A stretch of 9,620 bases of DNA from JTS-AC122 sp041742635 (GTDB lineage Bacteria > Planctomycetota > Phycisphaerae > Phycisphaerales > UBA1924): positions 1 through 9,620 of the forward strand of contig JBGSIF010000242.1 in NCBI GenBank assembly GCA_041742635.1. Reading direction: 5' to 3'. The notes beneath the pieces are model-generated. The model was not told the origin of the DNA and ran no database searches. It worked only from the letters and a program-made list of their open reading frames with translations. Of this stretch, positions 5,505 through 9,620 are shown in pieces (position 1 is the first letter of the stretch; every line of letters begins with the position of its first letter). The position numbers were made by a program, and so were the translations under genes.

Positions 5505-7249
5505 TAAGGCCCGGGGTGTTTCGGGGCGGCTGTGGCGACCTGTGCGAGGGTGCGCTCAACCTGGATCAAGGTCCGTACCGGCGCAACGACCGCGAGCAAT
5601 GTACCGATGGTGAACGAACGATTGAGATCGCCTGCGTTGTCGAGCCAGTTCTCAGGATCGACGGTGGTTGCGAGCAAGATCTGAAGATCGCGGAGGGCGT
5701 CGCTGGGTGATTGAGCAAGCCCGCCCGCCGAGGCACGCGGGAGTAAGGCCGATACGTCGTATACCCGCACCTCCAGCGGCACATAGGCCGGCTCGGGGAC
5801 GATGCACGCACCCACATGCGTTGGGTACCAGTGGGCGGTGAAGACTTTGGATTCCGAAACGCAGCGCACCGCCTCGTCGAGCGCAGCGGCACAGGTCGGG
5901 CTGTTATGCAGGGTGGTTCGGGCGTGATTGTCGAGCGTGACAGGCGAGACAAACGCCCAGTCCTGTCGGATATGCAGCCCGGTGCGTGCCTCGACAGTGC
6001 GGACGATGTCTTCGACGGTGTGGATGGAAGGATCGGTTGGGAAGGGGGTGGATTCGAGTCGGCGGAGGCTCGCGGTGATCGCCGACCAATGCTCGCTCGA
6101 GTGTGAGGGAGTCAATGGGTCGATTGGTGTGCGCAGGTGCTGGAGCAAGGTCTCGATGGCGAGGATCGCGCGGGGGCCGGCTTGGACAACCAGCCTGTCG
6201 CCGACGGGGTTGATGCAACCGATGAAGGGCGCGTCGGGCAGCCACAGTTCGCTATCTACAAGCCCCTTGCAGAGGGTGTGGATCTCGTCTCGGATCAGGT
6301 CGGACGAGAAGGGTTCGGTTCGTGACCCCAGCGAGTCCCAGCGAGCGCCGCCCGAACGAACGATGTCGCGGGTGTGGAACACCCTGACAGCGCGGAAATC
6401 CGGGAACGCGACGAGTTGGTCGTGCCCGATGTAGACGCCGGATTCGGTGAGATCCCAGTACCAGGTGCGTCGCGCTTGCGGGAACCGGGTGGCGGACTCG
6501 ATGTCGGCGGTGCTGAGGCGCTCGCAGAGCAGGCCCATCGCCGCGGCGGCGTTGTCGATCCGAGTGCGTGGTGTGAATCGTGCAAACCCGATTTCGTTGT
6601 GCTCGAAGGTACACGTCAGTCCGGCGTGTTCGAGTATCGCGCCGCAATCCCGTATCGAACCAATATCCGCAGCGACAGTGAAGGGAGTGGCGACGAGCCG
6701 GCGGAGTGTTTCTCGTTCGATGTCCACGCCGTAGCGACGGTGCGACTTGGCGTAGCGTTCCAGACGCCCGGCCCACCAGTTTTCGTGCCAAGTCGAGAGT
6801 GCGCCGGTGCTGAACCGGTCGCGCAGTTCGGCGTACACGGGATCGGTGGGGTTGGCGGTGCCGAGGTCGGAGTCGAGCCAATCGCCTTCGGAGACGGGCC
6901 AGAGCGTGACGAGGACGGCGGAGGGGATGGCGGTCGGCCAGCCGTCAACGACTGCTTTGCGCACGAGTACGCCCGAGTAGCCCAGCGCGATGATGAAGAA
7001 CCCAAGCAGAGCCAATCGCCATCGACGGCGTGTGCGGAATAGGGAAGCCTCGCTGGGGTGCGAGCCGCCACATTCGGGGCAGGTCAGCCCCGGCGGGGGC
7101 GCGCCGGTCATGTCGTACCAGCAAGTGGGGCAGCGGCGTCGGCCACGAGAGCGGTCTCGCACCAGCGCCAACACGATGATCGTAACTCCGAACGCGATAG
7201 CGAGCGAGTCAAGGATCCAGACCAACCATTTGACGACTTCAGTTTGCAT
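5120..7249 (-). CDS. Membrane protein with zinc ribbon and two STN/secretin-like modules; C-terminal ~127 codons doubtful
   Basis: Open frame of 709 residues. A membrane helix (7-30) is followed by a zinc ribbon, C40-PT-C43 and C57-PE-C60, in the WYDMTG context common in Phycisphaerae proteins, then a second helix (77-97). The rest looks like two related modules. Module 1 runs about 181-375 (LRRLVATPF at 182, VRVFHTRDIV at 288-297, ETLLQHLRTP at its end). Module 2 runs about 394-574 (LRRLESTPF at 395, VRVYDVSALL at 494-503, LLATTVDPENWLDNAG at 525-540, ERTLAQVATA at its end). Module 2 resembles STN plus secretin-type short domains. Residues from about 583 on are antisense to the aminotransferase gene, Pro/Ser/Thr-rich, and lie beyond the end of module 2, so the true end is probably near 5500 and a stop may have been lost. 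Function unknown; probably a membrane-anchored envelope protein. No ribosome binding site is evident before ATG 7249. Confidence 0.75.
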   Translation of the reverse strand: MQTEVVKWLVWILDSLAIAFGVTIIVLALVRDRSRGRRRCPTCWYDMTGAPPPGLTCPECGGSHPSEASLFRTRRRWRLALLGFFIIALGYSGVLVRKAVVDGWPTAIPSAVLVTLWPVSEGDWLDSDLGTANPTDPVYAELRDRFSTGALSTWHENWWAGRLERYAKSHRRYGVDIERETLRRLVATPFTVAADIGSIRDCGAILEHAGLTCTFEHNEIGFARFTPRTRIDNAAAAMGLLCERLSTADIESATRFPQARRTWYWDLTESGVYIGHDQLVAFPDFRAVRVFHTRDIVRSGGARWDSLGSRTEPFSSDLIRDEIHTLCKGLVDSELWLPDAPFIGCINPVGDRLVVQAGPRAILAIETLLQHLRTPIDPLTPSHSSEHWSAITASLRRLESTPFPTDPSIHTVEDIVRTVEARTGLHIRQDWAFVSPVTLDNHARTTLHNSPTCAAALDEAVRCVSESKVFTAHWYPTHVGACIVPEPAYVPLEVRVYDVSALLPRASAGGLAQSPSDALRDLQILLATTVDPENWLDNAGDLNRSFTIGTLLAVVAPVRTLIQVERTLAQVATAAPKHPGPYYTIAAIATSSNHRARTCLVMLPGTPSPIARFSPSPITPTTGSTPHDEFVTNTSSASTSSCTLSIRVRHSTPIAAAASRTTPRVIPGSTGLGKPALPVPAPGSSPRAIGVCSSPSRTTNTLLTHPPAK

Positions 7250-7625
7250 GTGCAGCGTGGCTTACCGCGATGGTTGAGAGCGGGTGCGGTGTGACGCAAG
7301 AAATTCATTAGAACACGATGGAAAAAACGGACGGTCAAAAAGCGAGAAGGAGGTGTGTGTGCCGCGGACGGTGACGACCCAGGAGTGAGACGCGCCACGC
7401 GCGCGTGAGTTCCGGTCCAAGGACAATCAACTGCGTGAGTTCGGCGTGGAAGAGTGAATGGGGTGCGGTTCGTGAGTGGGTGAAACTGGCAATCACGCCA
7501 TATCGACGCATGAGTCCGGGCGTTGTGTGCCACAGACGTCGGCGTAGGACCAACCAAATCGAGAGTGCGACGCCAAGCTCGACGTGTAACGTCACACGCT
7601 CACAACGTGCTCCGTAGACTTCATC
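7250..7625. other. Divergent intergenic region without a convincing gene
   Basis: 376 bases separate two divergently transcribed genes. An A/T-rich patch at 7300-7340 is the likeliest promoter area. CGGACGGT occurs twice (7328-7335 and 7365-7372). A perfect AAGGAGGT at 7347-7354 stands before only very short GTG-started frames (9-17 codons). A 5-3-5 palindrome, GACGT-GTA-ACGTC, lies at 7581-7593. A - strand frame across the region (stop near 7335) shows no recognisable domain and mixed wobble composition. No RNA gene was recognised. Confidence 0.6.
7307..7338 (-). promoter_or_regulatory. Candidate promoter for the zinc-ribbon membrane protein gene
   Basis: On the - strand TTGACC (7338-7333) and TCTAAT (7312-7307, 5 of 6 to TATAAT) are separated by 20 bases, longer than the usual 16-18. 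It lies in the most A/T-rich part of the spacer and would give a leader of about 50 bases. The spacing makes this tentative. Confidence 0.28.
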
Positions 7626-9620
7626 ATGCCTCCACTGCACGATCAACCAATGCCCCGGCGTGACAACCGACTCGCGCAAGAATCCAGCCCGTACCTGCTC
7701 CAGCACGCGCGGAATCCGGTTGATTGGTACCCGTGGGGCGACGCGGCGTTCGCCGAAGCGCGTCGTCGCGGCGTGCCGATCTTTCTTTCCATCGGGTACT
7801 CGACGTGCTATTGGTGCCACGTCATGGAGCGCGAGTCGTTCGAGAACGAAGCGATCGCGAAACAGATGAACGAGTTGTTCGTGTGCGTCAAGGTGGACCG
7901 GGAAGAGCGCCCGGACGTAGACGATGTGTACATGACGGCGGTGCAGATCATGACGCGCTCGGGGGGGTGGCCGATGAGCGTGTTTCTAGAGCCGGACTCG
8001 CTGCGACCGTTCTGGTGCGGGACGTATTTTCCGCCGGAAACCAGGTATGGTCGGCCGGGGTTCCCGCAGATCCTCTCCGGGATTTCCGAGGCGTGGACCA
8101 CCCAGCGGGCCGACATTCTGAAGCAAGCCGAAGAACTCGGCACGGCGGTGAAGGAACAGATCGCCGAACTTGCCGTGCCTGTCTACGTGGGTGAGGCGGA
8201 GGTGGCGCAGGCCGCGGGTTCGCTGTTGAAGATGCACGACCGGGTACACGGCGGGTTCGGGAGCGCGCCGAAGTTTCCACAGACGTGTTATCTTGAGTTC
8301 TTGCTCACGTTTCGCGCATACGCGGGCGATGATGACACGCAGCAGGCGATCGACGCCGCGATGAACGTGACGCTCGATCGGATGGCGCTCGGCGGGATCT
8401 TCGATCAGGTCGGCGGGGGATTCCATCGCTACAGCACGGACGAGAAGTGGCTGGTGCCGCACTTTGAAAAAATGCTGTACGACCAGGGGCAACTCGCCGA
8501 GGTGTACTCGCGTGCCGCGAAGGCGTTTGACGACCCGATGTATGCAAGAACGGCGTCGCGGGTCTGTGAGTTCGCGCTGCGAGAACTGCGGTCTGGCGCG
8601 AGCGACGCCGGGCACACGGCGTTCTACAGCGCGCTCGACGCCGAGGTGAACCACCGCGAGGGGCAGAACTATCTCTGGAACGCCGCGGAACTTCGGGCGG
8701 TGCTTGGGGAGCAAGACGCAGCGTGGATCGCGGGTGTGCTTGGAGTCGCGCCAGTGGGGAAGGAAGGCAACTTCCGCGACCCGCACCATCCGAACGAACC
8801 AGCGTCCAACGTGCTGTCGTTGAACGATCGGCCGGCGATGGTCGCGGCGAAACTTGGCATGAGTGAAGATGCCGTTCGTACTCGTTTAGACAGCCTGTGT
8901 GCGGCCCTGTACCAAGCCCGGGCGAAGCGAGACCAGCCGGGGCGAGACGAGAAAATCCTCACGGCGTGGAACGGGCTGATGATCGCGGGGCTGGCGCACA
9001 CGGGTGCGTCGCACGGGCGTGCGGACTTCGTCGATGCCGCCGAGAGCGCGGCCAGGTTTGTGCTCACGCACATGCGAGCACCGGCGGAAGACGCATACCC
9101 CGACGGGCTGCTGCGTTCGTGCGTGCTGCGCCATGTGAACGGCGCGATTGTGCCCGCCGCGAAGATACCTGCCTTCCTCGATGATTATGCGGGTTTGATT
9201 CACGGGCTGATCGAACTGCACCGCACGGGGCGCGATACGGCGCGCGGCGACGCTTCGCGCCCTGGTTTTTATTTAGAAGAATCTCAGCGGCTGATGGAAG
9301 AAGCCGAGGCGCGCTTTGGTGATCCTGAGACCGGGGCGTACTTCGATACGCTCGCGGGACAGTCCGATCTGTTTGTGCGGGCCAGGACGCAATACGACGG
9401 GGCGATTCCGAGTGCGTCGTCGACGATGCTGAACAACCTGCTGGACCTGCACGCGATGACGGGAGACAGCAAGTACGCGGCACGCGCCGGGCGATGCCTT
9501 GCGTCGATGAGCGTGTTTGTCGCGGGGTCGCCGGTGGGCGGGATCAACACGGCGCGGGGGTTACTGAGGATACTAGCGCTGGATCCCGGCGCACGAGCGG
9601 CGGCGATGGCCGCGATCCCC
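7626..9620 (+). CDS. Thioredoxin-domain protein of the DUF255/YyaL/Spata20 family (3' partial)
   Basis: Open for 665 codons from ATG 7626 to the window edge without a stop. The family is usually about 650-750 residues, so only a short C-terminal piece should be missing. The N-terminus has RLAQESSPYLLQHARNPVDWYPW (15-37 region), then GYSTCYWCHVMERESFE with a C61-YW-C64 thioredoxin-type motif, VDREERPDVDDVYM (90-103) and GGWPMSVFLEP (113-123). Later hallmarks are GGFGSAPKFP, GGGFHRYSTDEKWLVPHFEKMLYDQ (stretch near 8415-8486), KILTAWNGLMIAGLA (near 8953-8997) and FLDDYAGLIHGLIEL (near 9175-9219). The fold is a thioredoxin-like domain followed by an alpha/alpha-toroid resembling glycosidases or epimerases. 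The biochemical role of the family is not well established; a redox or sugar-related function is inference. No signal peptide is seen, so it is likely cytoplasmic. ATG 7650 is an alternative start; neither has a clear ribosome site. Confidence 0.93.
   Translation, partial: MPPLHDQPMPRRDNRLAQESSPYLLQHARNPVDWYPWGDAAFAEARRRGVPIFLSIGYSTCYWCHVMERESFENEAIAKQMNELFVCVKVDREERPDVDDVYMTAVQIMTRSGGWPMSVFLEPDSLRPFWCGTYFPPETRYGRPGFPQILSGISEAWTTQRADILKQAEELGTAVKEQIAELAVPVYVGEAEVAQAAGSLLKMHDRVHGGFGSAPKFPQTCYLEFLLTFRAYAGDDDTQQAIDAAMNVTLDRMALGGIFDQVGGGFHRYSTDEKWLVPHFEKMLYDQGQLAEVYSRAAKAFDDPMYARTASRVCEFALRELRSGASDAGHTAFYSALDAEVNHREGQNYLWNAAELRAVLGEQDAAWIAGVLGVAPVGKEGNFRDPHHPNEPASNVLSLNDRPAMVAAKLGMSEDAVRTRLDSLCAALYQARAKRDQPGRDEKILTAWNGLMIAGLAHTGASHGRADFVDAAESAARFVLTHMRAPAEDAYPDGLLRSCVLRHVNGAIVPAAKIPAFLDDYAGLIHGLIELHRTGRDTARGDASRPGFYLEESQRLMEEAEARFGDPETGAYFDTLAGQSDLFVRARTQYDGAIPSASSTMLNNLLDLHAMTGDSKYAARAGRCLASMSVFVAGSPVGGINTARGLLRILALDPGARAAAMAAIP

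Noticed and set aside
7335..7820. 161-codon frame on the - strand spanning the divergent spacer, with a short hydrophobic stretch (VELGVALSIWLVL).
   Set aside because: Its upstream third is antisense to the secure thioredoxin-domain gene, there is no recognisable domain, the wobble GC is lower than in neighbours, and no start with a ribosome site exists in the spacer part.

Overview
The window looks like chromosome from a high-GC member of the Planctomycetota, most likely of the Phycisphaerae/Phycisphaerales type. The reasons are a secreted Cys-rich protein ending in a GC-type dockerin-like tail, a membrane protein with a CPTC...CPEC zinc ribbon typical of that group, and weak use of Shine-Dalgarno sites. 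This placement rests on recalled family hallmarks, not on a database search.

Layout. (1) Bases 2-1129, + strand: the 3' part of a large secreted modular protein with two disulphide-rich beta-type modules and a tandem calcium-loop dockerin tail, closed by a strong intrinsic terminator. (2) Bases 1219-1393: a non-coding spacer with one long hairpin and three copies of a REP-like palindrome (GTRG head, TGCRAGTT stem) in alternating orientation. (3) Bases 1394-4168, - strand: an apparent transcription unit motA - motB - PfkB-family sugar kinase. (4) Bases 4449-5504, + strand: a class IV PLP aminotransferase, divergent from motA. (5) Bases 5120-7249, - strand: a zinc-ribbon membrane protein with two STN/secretin-like modules; the last ~127 codons of its open frame lie antisense to the end of the aminotransferase gene. 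(6) Bases 7250-7625: a divergent intergenic region with no convincing gene. (7) Bases 7626-9620, + strand: a nearly complete DUF255/Spata20-type thioredoxin-domain protein that runs off the window.

How the genes fit together: MotA and MotB would form a stator-type ion channel complex that couples ion flow to flagellar rotation or a related process. The kinase downstream may share their transcript but has no obvious functional link. The other genes look like independent single units. No tRNA, rRNA, CRISPR array, prophage or transposase gene was seen. The points most worth checking are the REP trio with compensatory stem changes, the loss of the PLP-N1 glutamate in the aminotransferase, the G-quadruplex-capable insert in the same gene, the long antisense overlap, and the duplicated module of the zinc-ribbon protein.
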